A stretch of 9,030 nt of DNA, taken from contig JAGLFE010000047.1 of assembly GCA_023144675.1 (NCBI GenBank), positions 1-9,030 on the forward strand, given 5' to 3'. Under the pieces are notes generated by a model. The model did not search any database, was not told the DNA's origin, and saw only the letters and a list, made by a program, of their open reading frames with translations. Source of the DNA: Thiomargarita sp. (GTDB lineage Bacteria > Pseudomonadota > Gammaproteobacteria > Beggiatoales > Beggiatoaceae). This document shows, in pieces, positions 1-8,306 of this stretch; position 1 is the first letter of the stretch; the number at the start of each line of letters is the position of its first letter. The position numbers were made by a program, and so were the translations under genes.

Positions 1-1014
1 GACCAAGTTATGTATTATCGGGAAGATAAAAAAGGTCAGATTTTAGAAGAAGGAATTTGTGAAGCAGGTGCTATTTCTTCTTGGATAGCAGCGGCTACTT
101 CTTATAGCAACCACGATATTAATATGGTGCCGTTCTATATTTTCTATTCCATGTTTGGTTTCCAACGAGTAGGCGATTTAGCTTGGGCAGCTGGTGATAT
201 GCGAGCGCGGGGATTTTTAATTGGCGGTACGGCGGGACGAACTACGTTATCAGGCGAGGGCTTACAACATCAAGATGGACATGGAGTTATGTTGGCTTCC
301 AATATTCCCAATTGTGTGGTTTACGACCCAACTTTTGCTTATGAAATGTCCATTATTATCCATGATGGTTTACGTCGAATGTTTAAGGAACAGGAAAATA
401 TTTTTTATTATATTACGGCGATGAATGAAAATTACACTCATCCTGCTATGCCAAAAAATGCAGAAACAGGTATTTTAAAAGGTATGTACTTGTTTAAAGA
501 AAGCAAAACCAATAGTTCCAAAGTACAATTATTAGGAAGCGGAGCAATTTTACGGGAAGTTATTGCCGCTAGTGCTTTATTGGCAGAAGATTTCGGTGTC
601 GCCGCTAATATTTGGAGTGTAACCAGTTTCACTGAATTGCATCGCCAAGCTGAAGAAATAAAGCGTTGGAATCTGTTTAATCCCAATGAAGCACATAAAA
701 TTTGTTATGTAGAATCTTGTTTGGCAAACCAGAAAGGTCCTATTATTGCGGCAACGGATTATATTAAAGCCTATGCCAATCAAATTCGGGCTTATTTACC
801 GCATGCGTATTATTATGTATTGGGAACGGACGGTTTTGGACGCAGTGATTCACGCAAGCAATTACGGAAATTCTTTGAAGTCGATCGCTATTATATTGTA
901 TTAACTGCGTTACGAGGTTTGGTTGATATGGAAGAATTACCGCTGGAAGTGGTTGGTAAAGCTATAGAAAAATATGGCTTGGACGTGAATAAACCAAATC
1001 CCATGAGCGTTTAA
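1..1014 (+). CDS. aceE: Pyruvate dehydrogenase E1 component, C-terminal part (5' end outside window)
   Basis: E1 uses thiamine diphosphate to decarboxylate pyruvate and passes the acetyl group to the lipoyl arm of E2, in the cytoplasmic pyruvate dehydrogenase complex. The frame is open from base 1 (reading D-Q-V-M), so the ATG at 10 is internal, not a start. The 337 residues present match the last third or so of the roughly 890-residue single-chain AceE of gammaproteobacteria. Recognisable blocks are MYYREDKKGQILEEGI, which carries the conserved glutamate that activates the cofactor (Glu571 in E. coli by my recollection), FYIFYSMFGFQRVGDLAWAA, GRTTLSGEGLQHQDGH, VQLLGSGAILREV, SVTSFTELHR and VLGTDGFGRSDSR near the C-terminus. 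No frameshift or missing block is visible. aceF follows at once, so the two are co-transcribed. Identity is certain at family level; the N-terminal cofactor-binding domain lies outside the window. Confidence 0.97.
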   Translation, partial: DQVMYYREDKKGQILEEGICEAGAISSWIAAATSYSNHDINMVPFYIFYSMFGFQRVGDLAWAAGDMRARGFLIGGTAGRTTLSGEGLQHQDGHGVMLASNIPNCVVYDPTFAYEMSIIIHDGLRRMFKEQENIFYYITAMNENYTHPAMPKNAETGILKGMYLFKESKTNSSKVQLLGSGAILREVIAASALLAEDFGVAANIWSVTSFTELHRQAEEIKRWNLFNPNEAHKICYVESCLANQKGPIIAATDYIKAYANQIRAYLPHAYYYVLGTDGFGRSDSRKQLRKFFEVDRYYIVLTALRGLVDMEELPLEVVGKAIEKYGLDVNKPNPMSV

Positions 1015-1016
1015 TT

Positions 1017-1023
1017 AAAGGAG
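1017..1023 (+). promoter_or_regulatory. Ribosome binding site that decides the aceF start
   Basis: The sequence AAAGGAG lies just after the aceE stop. It is only 1 base before the ATG at 1025 but 10 bases before the in-frame ATG at 1034. Usual spacing favours 1034 as the true aceF start. Confidence 0.7.
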
Positions 1024-1033
1024 AATGGAAGTA

Positions 1034-2350
1034 ATGCAAGAAGTAAAAGTACTTGATCTTGGCGATTTTAAAGATGTTCCAGTATTAGAATTATTGGTTA
1101 GTGAAGGCGAAACTATTGAACAGGAGCAGTCTTTAATCGTTCTCGAAAGTGATAAAGCGGCGATGGAAATTCCTGCTTCTCATGCTGGTATTATTAAGGA
1201 ATTGAAAATAAAAGTAGGGGATAAAGTATCTGCTGGGGATGTTATTTTATTATTGGAAGAAACAGGACAAGTTATTGAAAAACCTGTTAAAACTGTTAAA
1301 GCCATTGTAGAAGAACCCGTTGCGCCAGTTCCAAAAAATAACATTGTTCATCCTCCTTCGCCCACCCAATCTGTTATGGCAGAATTACGGCGGCCAAAAA
1401 ATTTACCACTGCCACCAATAGAAGTGTCCCAAAATACCTCAGTGCATAAAGCTCATGCTGGTCCCGCAGTGCGTTTATTGGCACGAGAATTAGGGGTTGA
1501 TTTATCAAAAGTAACTGGCAGCGGGCGTAAAAATAGGATTTTAAAGGAAGATGTTCACGCTTTTGTGAAGCAAACTATGCAGGAAGGAATGCAACCTGTT
1601 GGAATTGCATCTGGTGGTGGAATGGGGATTCCAGAAATTCCAGCTATCGATTTTAGTCAGTTTGGGGAGATTGAAACTCAAGCCTTGAAACGAATCAAGA
1701 AACTTTCTGGAGCGCATTTACACCGTAGTTGGCTTAATATTCCTCATATTACCCAATTTGATGAAGCCGATATTACCGACTTGGAAATCTTTCGCAAAGA
1801 ATTGACCAAAAAGCGTAATGTTAAAATCACTTTATTTAGTTTCTTATTGAAAGCCTGTGCGGCGGCTTTAAAGAAATTTCCTGAATTTAATGCTTCCTTG
1901 GATAGTAGCAAGGAAAATTTGATTTTGAAAAAATATTATCACATTGGGGTGGCGGTTGATACTCCAAATGGTTTAGTAGTGCCAGTTATTAAAAATGTGG
2001 ATAATAAAGGTTTATTTGAATTAGCGGAAAATCTGCTCGAAGTGAGTCAAAAAGCTCGAGCGGGTAAATTGCTAACTACTGATATGCAGGGCGGTTGCTT
2101 TACTATCACCAGTTTGGGAGGTATTGGTGGCACTGCATTTACGCCGATTATTAATGCGCCAGAAGTGGCTATTTTAGGTTTATCTCGGGCTAAGATGCAG
2201 CCAATTTATCAGGGTAATGAATTTGTCCCACGTTTGATGTTGCCTTTATCTTTGTCCTATGATCATCGGGTAATTGATGGAGCGGCTGGGGTTAGATTTA
2301 CTCAATATTTGAGTTTTATTTTATCGGATGTACGACGATTGTTGTTGTGA
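1034..2350 (+). CDS. aceF: Dihydrolipoyllysine acetyltransferase, E2 of pyruvate dehydrogenase
   Basis: E2 forms the core of the pyruvate dehydrogenase complex and moves the acetyl group from its lipoyl arm to CoA. From the preferred start the protein has 438 residues (441 from the ATG at 1025). Domains, numbered from 1034: one lipoyl domain at about 1-76, with the lipoylated lysine at 41 in ESDKAAMEIP; a Pro- and Val-rich flexible linker; a peripheral-subunit-binding domain at about 142-179 (GPAVRLLARELGVDLSKVTGSG); a second linker with a GGGMG run; and the catalytic acyltransferase domain from about 210 to the end, with the active-site His 411 and Asp 415 in SYDHRVIDG. A single lipoyl domain makes it short beside E. 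coli AceF (three lipoyl domains, about 630 residues). The gene starts 19 bases after aceE and ends in TGA. The Ala/Pro-free style of the first linker is poorer in Ala-Pro repeats than in enterics. No E3 gene follows within the window. Confidence 0.96.
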   Translation: MQEVKVLDLGDFKDVPVLELLVSEGETIEQEQSLIVLESDKAAMEIPASHAGIIKELKIKVGDKVSAGDVILLLEETGQVIEKPVKTVKAIVEEPVAPVPKNNIVHPPSPTQSVMAELRRPKNLPLPPIEVSQNTSVHKAHAGPAVRLLARELGVDLSKVTGSGRKNRILKEDVHAFVKQTMQEGMQPVGIASGGGMGIPEIPAIDFSQFGEIETQALKRIKKLSGAHLHRSWLNIPHITQFDEADITDLEIFRKELTKKRNVKITLFSFLLKACAAALKKFPEFNASLDSSKENLILKKYYHIGVAVDTPNGLVVPVIKNVDNKGLFELAENLLEVSQKARAGKLLTTDMQGGCFTITSLGGIGGTAFTPIINAPEVAILGLSRAKMQPIYQGNEFVPRLMLPLSLSYDHRVIDGAAGVRFTQYLSFILSDVRRLLL

Positions 2351-2382
2351 TCTATTGATTAACGAAAAATAGTTAAAATTAA

Positions 2383-2410
2383 GGTGTATAATATTTTTTG
2401 TTTATACATC
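2383..2410 (+). repeat. Inverted repeat (hairpin) over the TATAAT box
   Basis: The arms TGTATAA (2385-2391) and TTATACA (2402-2408) are perfect complements. They extend outward by one G-T and one G-C pair, around a 10-base loop TATTTTTTGT. The T-run sits in the loop rather than after the stem, so this is not a standard terminator. It could be a weak transcription stop, an operator, or chance in AT-rich DNA. Confidence 0.4.
2387..2392 (+). promoter_or_regulatory. Possible -10 box for the glutamate dehydrogenase gene
   Basis: TATAAT is a perfect sigma-70 -10 hexamer, about 143 bases before the dehydrogenase ATG. No good -35 lies 16-18 bases upstream; the nearest TTGA-type hexamer (TTGATT, 2355-2360) is 26 bases away, which is too far. 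The call rests on the -10 alone and AT-rich DNA makes such matches common. Confidence 0.3.
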
Positions 2411-2463
2411 AACTCAAATTACGCCAAACAAAGAGAAATCATTTTTGCCAAACATCGTAAAAT

Positions 2464-2491
2464 AGATAGAGAAATAACACAAGTTCTATCT
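2464..2491 (+). repeat. Inverted repeat in the leader of the glutamate dehydrogenase gene
   Basis: AGATAGA (2464-2470) and TCTATCT (2485-2491) are exact complements around a 14-base loop, ending 43 bases before the ATG. In the transcript they would form a 7-base-pair hairpin. Role unknown. Confidence 0.4.
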
Positions 2492-2534
2492 TAATAAAAA
2501 CAAATAAATAATAACTTCAAATAGAAATTAAACC

Positions 2535-5500
2535 ATGACTACTATATTAAAAAAACCAAGCAACGAAAAATTACAAAAAATTCTCGATATTATTAATGAA
2601 AAATTTCCAGCGGTAAACTCTGAATTAATTAAGAATTTTACTCAATATTTTTACCAATCTATCACTTCAGAAGAAACTCCTGAATGGGGAGATGTTGCTA
2701 ATTTTTATGGAGCGGCGATTACTTATTGGCATTTAATTCATCAATATAATAATTCGCAATCAGCAAAAATTCGAGTTTATAATCCACAGTTTGAGCAAGA
2801 TGGTTGGCAAACCAAGCACACGATTATCAGTATTTTAGTCAAAAACAAACCTTTTTTAGTTGATTCCATTCATATTGCTTTAAATCGGCAAGGATTTATT
2901 GTTTATTTTACTAATCATCTTATATTTAAAACCGTGCGCAATCAACAAGATGAATTATTGGAAATATTAGCCAGTGAAAATAATACTCAAACTGCAACGC
3001 CATATAATCATGAATCTATTATTCATTTAGAAATTGACCGACAAACTGAACCGCAAACTTTAGAAAAAATTGCTCGTGAATTAAAGCAAATTTTAAATGA
3101 TGTGCATTTAGCAACTTATGATTGGCAAGCAATGCGCAGAGAAATGGAGGAAGTTCAACAAGATTTAGCCACTAATCCACCTCCGATTGATAAGCAAGAA
3201 ATTAAAGAAGTGAATCATTTTTTACAGTGGTTACAAACTAATAATTTTATTTTTTTTGGCTATCAAGAATATCAATTATCCACCACTGGCGAACTATTAT
3301 TATATAAACAACCGCATACTGGACTAGGAATTTTACGTGAAAATAAAGCAATTAGTTCACCCAATGATAACCAAGCCAAAAAAGTAGCATCGAAAAGTTT
3401 TGCTAAATTACCGTTAGATTTACGCCAATTGGCACAGCAAAAGACTTTAGTTTCCGTGCATAAAACCGTTTCGTATTCAACTATTCATCGTCCTGGCTAC
3501 TTGGATTATATTGGTATTAAACTAATTAACGCAGAGGGAATTGTTACTGGTGAAAAGCGGTTTTTGGGATTATATACCTCGGCAGCTTATCATCAACTAA
3601 CTCAAGATATACCCATAATACGTTATAAAATTAAATACGTATTAGAAAAATCAGGTTTTTCCAATATTAATTACTTAAATCGGGCTTTATCCTATGTTTT
3701 GGAAACCTATCCGCGTGATGAATTATTTTGGATTGATAAAGACTTTCTATTTCATACCGCCATGGGGATTTTAAAATTAAATGAATGTCAACAACGAGTT
3801 CGCTTATTCATATTACCAGATGTTTATTTACGCTTTTTTTCCTGCCTAGTTTATATGCCACGTGAGCGTTATGATACCAATATTCGTCAACAGATTCAAT
3901 CAGTTTTATTAAATGCTTTTAGCGGGATCAAAGTTGATTTTAACGTACGTTTATCGGAATCAGCATTGGCACAAATTCATTTTATCGTTCATATTGATGC
4001 CAAAAATCGGGTTAAATATGATATTAAAACTATCGAAAATCAGCTAATTGAAGTAACACGTACTTGGTCGGAAATATTGCGTGAAACTTTGCTAGAACAT
4101 AACGGTGAAGAACTAGGTATCCAACTCTTTTCTAAATATGAAACCGCATTTTCAGCCGCTTATAAGGAAGATTTTTCAGCTCGCCACGCAATCTATGATA
4201 TTGAAAAAATAGAACATTTAAGCTTGAATAACAATGATTTAGCTATGAATCTCTATCGTCCTATAGAAGTATCGGATAATTTTTTACAGTTTAAATTATT
4301 TCATGCTCAAAATTATCTGTCTTTATCCAAAATTCTACATAAACTTGAAAATATGGGCGTTAAAGTTACCAGCGAACGCTCTTATAAAATTCAAGTGCCT
4401 AATAAACCCAACATTTGGATTCAGGATTTTGGGTTGCAACATAAGCAAGCTTCCTTAAAAATCAGTGAGATTAAAGAAACCTTTCAAGAATTATTTAAAC
4501 AAGTTTGGCTTGAAAGCGTTGAAAATGATGGTTTTAATCGTTTAATCTTACATTCCAATTTAAACTGGCGGGAAATTATTATTTTTCGGGCTTATTGGAA
4601 ATATTTGCGCCAAATTAAAGCCAATTTTAGCCAAGAATATGTTGAACAAGCTTTAGTCAATAATCCCGTGATTATAACTTTGTTACGTGATTTATTTCAT
4701 GCACGTTTTCAGCCATCTCAAGAACATACTGATAACATAGAAAAAATTACCCAACAACTTGAAACTGCCCTAGATTCAGTAGTTAGTTTAGATGAAGATC
4801 GGATTTTGCGACTATTTTTTGGCATGATTTCAGCGACTTTACGCACGAACTATTTTCAACTGGATTTAAATGGGCAACCAAAATCATATTTATCGTTTAA
4901 AATTGCTCCCCATCAAGTAGCAGAAATGCCAGAACCACGTCCAATGTTTGAAATTTTTGTTTATTCCCCACAAGTAGAAGGCGTGCATTTACGAGGTGGA
5001 AAAGTGGCACGTGGTGGGATTCGCTGGTCGGATCGGATTGAGGATTTTCGCACTGAAATATTGGGATTAGTAAAAGCACAAATGGTCAAAAATGCGGTAA
5101 TTGTCCCAGTTGGTTCTAAAGGTGGTTTTATTGCCAAACGTATGCCTAAAAATGCTAAACGTGAGCTTATTCAAGCGGAAGGTATTGCTTGTTATAAAAC
5201 CTTTATTTGTGGATTGTTAGATTTGACTGATAATTTGTTAAATGGTAAGCTTATTTCACCGAAAAATGTGGTACGATATGATGAAGATGATCCTTATTTA
5301 GTTGTAGCTGCTGATAAAGGAACTGCTACTTTTTCAGATATTGCCAATGAAATTTCCCAAAGTTATAAATTTTGGCTTGGCGATGCTTTTGCTTCTGGTG
5401 GTTCAACTGGTTATGACCATAAAAAAATTGGCATTACCGCCCGTGGAGCTTGGGAATCAGTAAAACGACATTTCCGAGAATTAAATATTGATATTCACAA

Positions 5501-7394
5501 ACAAGATTTTAGCGTAATCGGTATTGGAGATATGTCGGGAGATGTATTTGGCAATGGAATGTTATTATCCCAACACATAAAATTATTGGGAGCATTTAAC
5601 CACCTGCATATCTTTTTAGACCCAAATCCCAATTCTCAAACCAGTTTTCAAGAACGACAACGTTTATTCCAATTACCGCGTTCTAGTTGGATAGATTATA
5701 ATGCTCGACTAATTTCCAAAGGTGGCGGCGTATTTTCCCGTAATTTAAAACAAATTCATTTATCCTCTGAAGTTCGCAATATATTGGGAATTAATCAGCA
5801 ATCTTTAACCCCAACCGAATTGATTAAAACCATGCTCAAAACTTCGGTGGATTTATTATGGAATGGTGGAATTGGGACTTATGTAAAAGCGGAATCTGAA
5901 CAACAAATTGAAATAGGCGATAGAAATAATGATGCGGTGCGGATTAATGCCAATGAATTACGCTGTAAAATTGTTGCCGAAGGTGGAAATCTAGGTTTTT
6001 CCCAGCTTGGACGTATTGAATATGCCTTGCATGGGGGGCGGATTTATAGTGATGCAATGGACAATTCTGGAGGCGTGGATTGTTCCGATCATGAAGTAAA
6101 TATCAAGATTTTATTAGATGCAGTGGTAAATAATGGTGATATGACTGGCAAGCAACGTAATCAATTATTAGTTGACATGACTGATTCAGTTGCTTATTCC
6201 GTGTTAAAAAATAATTATTTACAAACTCAAGCAATTAATGCTTCTTTAAGTATTGCACCGCAATTATTGGATTTACATAGTCGTTTTATTCGCTTTTTAG
6301 AAAAAATAGGGCAATTGGATCGGGATTTAGAATTTTTGCCCAGTAATAAAATATTAATCAAGCGTCGAGCTGATAAACAGGGCTTAACTGCACCAGAATT
6401 ATGTGTATTACAAGCTTATGCTAAAATAAACTTGTATAAAACTTTATTGCATTCTGATTTACTGAAAGAACCTTATTTTATCAAGATATTGGAACAATAT
6501 TTTCCATCAACATTAACTACTCGTTTTAGCAATTTTATTGAACATCATCATTTAAATCAGGAAATAATTGCTACTGAATTGACTAATTTGCTATTTTCAA
6601 ATGTTGGCATTGCTTTTATTTTTATGTTGCACGAGGAAACTGGACAATCTATTCAATCAATTGTAAAAGCCTTTATGGTTGCATGGGAAGTGTTTGATAT
6701 AAAAGCTATTTTTGAAGACATTCAAGCATTGGATAACACTATTGATGCACAGGTACAAATTCAACTAATGTTAACGGCACGCCAGCAAATTGAACGGGCA
6801 GCTCGTTGGTTGTTACGCCATTATCAAGTACTTACGGATATGCAAGCAACTATTACTATGATAAGTTCGGGAGTACATAATTTATCAGCAAATATGTTAA
6901 GTTTGATTGGTGATACTGAGCAAGCGGTGTTGAAAGAAAATATTGCTAATTTTACTCAATTAGGTGTTCCCAATAAATTAGCCATGAAAGTGGCACGTTT
7001 GGTATTTTTGTTACCAGTATTTGATATTGTTGAAGTAACAAATAATACTGCGATTAAATTGGAAAAAGTAGCCGCAGTTTACTTCTTGCTTGGTACACAA
7101 TTGGAACTTTATTGGTTGCGCGATCATATTGCAAAATTGCCGAGAGATAATCGTTGGACAGCTCTTTCTCGTTCAGCTTTGCGGGATGAATTATATCGAA
7201 CCCATCGTGAATTAACAATGGTTATTTTAAAAGAGGAATCTGTTGATTTAACTCCTAAAGAGCAAATTGCCACTTGGATGGATTCCAAAAAAATGCAACG
7301 TTATCAACAGATATTAGCGGATGTTAATCGGGTTAAAAAGCCTGATTTATCTATGTTATTAGTGGCTTTGCGTGAAGTCCGAAATTTACTTTAA
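2535..7394 (+). CDS. gdhB: NAD-specific glutamate dehydrogenase, large (GDH-180 type)
   Basis: This enzyme oxidatively deaminates L-glutamate to 2-oxoglutarate and ammonia with NAD+, a catabolic step feeding the TCA cycle. The 1,619 residues fit the roughly 180-kDa bacterial family (Pseudomonas GdhB, Streptomyces). The N-terminal half (to about 700) is the family's regulatory part with ACT-like domains; it shows no catalytic motif. The catalytic core shows RGGIRW at 826-831, Lys 852 in MVKNAV, the likely catalytic Lys 862 in PVGSKGG and Asp 927 in AADKGTA, then a nucleotide-binding loop GIGDMSGDVFGNG at 996-1008, WNGGIGTYVKAESE near 1110 and KIVAEGGNLGFSQLGR near 1145. The helical C-terminal domain runs to the end. 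Residue roles are assigned by analogy with small glutamate dehydrogenases. The gene is intact. The ATG at 2535 lacks a clear Shine-Dalgarno but is the first in-frame start and suits the family's N-terminus. Its stop overlaps that of the opposing ABC gene. Confidence 0.95.
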   Translation: MTTILKKPSNEKLQKILDIINEKFPAVNSELIKNFTQYFYQSITSEETPEWGDVANFYGAAITYWHLIHQYNNSQSAKIRVYNPQFEQDGWQTKHTIISILVKNKPFLVDSIHIALNRQGFIVYFTNHLIFKTVRNQQDELLEILASENNTQTATPYNHESIIHLEIDRQTEPQTLEKIARELKQILNDVHLATYDWQAMRREMEEVQQDLATNPPPIDKQEIKEVNHFLQWLQTNNFIFFGYQEYQLSTTGELLLYKQPHTGLGILRENKAISSPNDNQAKKVASKSFAKLPLDLRQLAQQKTLVSVHKTVSYSTIHRPGYLDYIGIKLINAEGIVTGEKRFLGLYTSAAYHQLTQDIPIIRYKIKYVLEKSGFSNINYLNRALSYVLETYPRDELFWIDKDFLFHTAMGILKLNECQQRVRLFILPDVYLRFFSCLVYMPRERYDTNIRQQIQSVLLNAFSGIKVDFNVRLSESALAQIHFIVHIDAKNRVKYDIKTIENQLIEVTRTWSEILRETLLEHNGEELGIQLFSKYETAFSAAYKEDFSARHAIYDIEKIEHLSLNNNDLAMNLYRPIEVSDNFLQFKLFHAQNYLSLSKILHKLENMGVKVTSERSYKIQVPNKPNIWIQDFGLQHKQASLKISEIKETFQELFKQVWLESVENDGFNRLILHSNLNWREIIIFRAYWKYLRQIKANFSQEYVEQALVNNPVIITLLRDLFHARFQPSQEHTDNIEKITQQLETALDSVVSLDEDRILRLFFGMISATLRTNYFQLDLNGQPKSYLSFKIAPHQVAEMPEPRPMFEIFVYSPQVEGVHLRGGKVARGGIRWSDRIEDFRTEILGLVKAQMVKNAVIVPVGSKGGFIAKRMPKNAKRELIQAEGIACYKTFICGLLDLTDNLLNGKLISPKNVVRYDEDDPYLVVAADKGTATFSDIANEISQSYKFWLGDAFASGGSTGYDHKKIGITARGAWESVKRHFRELNIDIHKQDFSVIGIGDMSGDVFGNGMLLSQHIKLLGAFNHLHIFLDPNPNSQTSFQERQRLFQLPRSSWIDYNARLISKGGGVFSRNLKQIHLSSEVRNILGINQQSLTPTELIKTMLKTSVDLLWNGGIGTYVKAESEQQIEIGDRNNDAVRINANELRCKIVAEGGNLGFSQLGRIEYALHGGRIYSDAMDNSGGVDCSDHEVNIKILLDAVVNNGDMTGKQRNQLLVDMTDSVAYSVLKNNYLQTQAINASLSIAPQLLDLHSRFIRFLEKIGQLDRDLEFLPSNKILIKRRADKQGLTAPELCVLQAYAKINLYKTLLHSDLLKEPYFIKILEQYFPSTLTTRFSNFIEHHHLNQEIIATELTNLLFSNVGIAFIFMLHEETGQSIQSIVKAFMVAWEVFDIKAIFEDIQALDNTIDAQVQIQLMLTARQQIERAARWLLRHYQVLTDMQATITMISSGVHNLSANMLSLIGDTEQAVLKENIANFTQLGVPNKLAMKVARLVFLLPVFDIVEVTNNTAIKLEKVAAVYFLLGTQLELYWLRDHIAKLPRDNRWTALSRSALRDELYRTHRELTMVILKEESVDLTPKEQIATWMDSKKMQRYQQILADVNRVKKPDLSMLLVALREVRNLL
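7391..7394. other. Shared stop-codon palindrome of two convergent genes
   Basis: TTAA here gives a TAA stop to the dehydrogenase gene on the plus strand (7392-7394) and a TAA stop to the ABC gene on the minus strand (7393-7391). The two coding regions therefore overlap by four bases and leave no room for a terminator between them. I see no hairpin with a T-run just inside either gene. Confidence 0.95.
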
Positions 7395-8113
7395 ACTTCT
7401 ACATTATTAACACAATTCAAATAAGCTTGCTCCAAATTATCAGCGGAGAAATGCTGGCAACATTCGCTGGGCGTGCCTATAAATGGTAGTTGCCCTTTAT
7501 GTAAAATAGCAATTCGATCACATAAAATTTCAATATCGGTTAATAAATGGGTGCTAAAAAATAGAGTTGTATTTTGCGTTTTTAATACTTTTAAATGATT
7601 TTTAAAATAAGCTCGAGCTTTAGGGTCCAAACCATTCATAGGTTCATCAAATATTAATAATTGCTTTTTAGACAAAAAACTGGCAATTAAACCTATTTTT
7701 TGAATCATTCCCTTAGAATAATAACGCACGGATTGTTTTAAAGCAACAATATCAAAATCTAAAGTTTTACAAATGGTCTCAACTTGTTCTGAAATATAAG
7801 AATAACCATGTAATTTTGCTATATAAGTAAGAAAATGTTGTCCAGTTAAATAATGTGGTGGCGAAAATTGTTCGGGTAAAAAAGTAATTTCGGTACGTGC
7901 ATAATGTTTGGTATGTTCAATTTTAGAAATTTGAATGCAACCCTCATCAATTTCACATAAATCTAATAAACATTTAATTAAAGTTGTTTTTCCTGCTCCA
8001 TTCGCACCAATTAAACCAAAAAACTCACCAGTTGATATTTCTAAATTGATATTTTTTAGAATAGTTTTGCGTTGATATTGTTTACAAACATTTTTGAATT
8101 TAATTATTGGCAT
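7391..8113 (-). CDS. ABC transporter ATP-binding protein (NatA/CcmA-like subfamily)
   Basis: This 240-residue cytoplasmic ATPase would power an ABC transporter through a separate membrane subunit. Visible motifs: Walker A GANGAGKTT at 36-44; a Q-loop region reading FLPEQ at 78-82, typical of ABC-2-type exporters; a divergent signature YSKGM at 132-136; Walker B LLIFDE at 152-157; D-loop GLDP at 161-164; and H-switch His 189 in FFSTH. All residues needed for ATP hydrolysis are present, so it should be active. The YSKGM signature and PE-type Q-loop are usual in ATPases paired with ABC-2 permeases (multidrug, Na+, polysaccharide or gliding-type export). No permease is next to it: upstream on its strand is a 345-base gap and then a gene on the other strand; downstream is the convergent dehydrogenase gene. 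There is no Shine-Dalgarno just before the ATG (CTAAAACACC precedes it). The substrate cannot be told. Confidence 0.92.
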   Translation of the reverse strand: MPIIKFKNVCKQYQRKTILKNINLEISTGEFFGLIGANGAGKTTLIKCLLDLCEIDEGCIQISKIEHTKHYARTEITFLPEQFSPPHYLTGQHFLTYIAKLHGYSYISEQVETICKTLDFDIVALKQSVRYYSKGMIQKIGLIASFLSKKQLLIFDEPMNGLDPKARAYFKNHLKVLKTQNTTLFFSTHLLTDIEILCDRIAILHKGQLPFIGTPSECCQHFSADNLEQAYLNCVNNVEV

Positions 8114-8155
8114 GGTGTTTTAGAATTATTAAGTTTAATTTTTTCCTTGAACGAT

Positions 8156-8179
8156 TTAAAATACAAAATTTTATTTTAA
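8156..8179. repeat. Perfect 8-base inverted repeat, AT-only
   Basis: TTAAAATA (8156-8163) and TATTTTAA (8172-8179) are exact complements around 8 bases. The repeat lies 43 bases upstream of the ABC gene start, a plausible operator position. Low sequence complexity means chance is a real alternative. Confidence 0.35.
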
Positions 8180-8209
8180 TACTTTGGACAATTTTTTCAG
8201 TATAAACTC

Positions 8210-8228
8210 AAAATAAAAACTTTATTTT
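8210..8228. repeat. Perfect 8-base inverted repeat with 3-base centre, AT-only arms
   Basis: AAAATAAA (8210-8217) and TTTATTTT (8221-8228) are exact complements around AAC. No T-run follows on either strand, so it is not a clear terminator. It could be an operator or a chance match in AT-rich DNA. Confidence 0.35.
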
Positions 8229-8306
8229 ACGGTATCATAATTAAATGCAACTTAGGCAAAATATTAGTTAAAAGCTTTATGTTATTTAGATTTTTGGCAG
8301 TTAAAT

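Larger units (their letters stand above)
2351..2534. other. aceF-gdh intergenic region with likely promoter and leader
   Basis: This 184-base gap has no gene. It holds a perfect TATAAT at 2387-2392, an inverted repeat at 2383-2410, the direct repeat GCCAAACA at 2423-2430 and 2447-2454, and a second inverted repeat, AGATAGA/TCTATCT, at 2464-2470 and 2485-2491. No hairpin followed by a T-run is present, so there is no clear terminator for aceF, and the dehydrogenase could be expressed both by read-through and from its own promoter. The last 45 bases before the ATG are almost all A and T with no good Shine-Dalgarno sequence. Confidence 0.6.

Noticed and set aside
438..686. Open frame on the minus strand inside aceE
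   Set aside because: It lies entirely within a well-conserved aceE coding region and its translation resembles no family; a shadow frame. The same holds for 221-424, 577-783 and 4897-5079.
10..1014. Treating the ATG at 10 as the start of a complete 334-residue gene
   Set aside because: The frame is open to base 1 and the first residues align inside AceE, well before its C-terminal third ends; the gene is cut by the window edge.
1025..1033. ATG at 1025 as the aceF start
   Set aside because: It is one base from the Shine-Dalgarno sequence; the ATG at 1034 has normal spacing and gives the usual family N-terminus.
2383..2410. Hairpin after aceF as a rho-independent terminator
   Set aside because: The T-run is inside the loop and the bases after the stem are AACTCAAATT, so the usual stem plus T-tract layout is missing.
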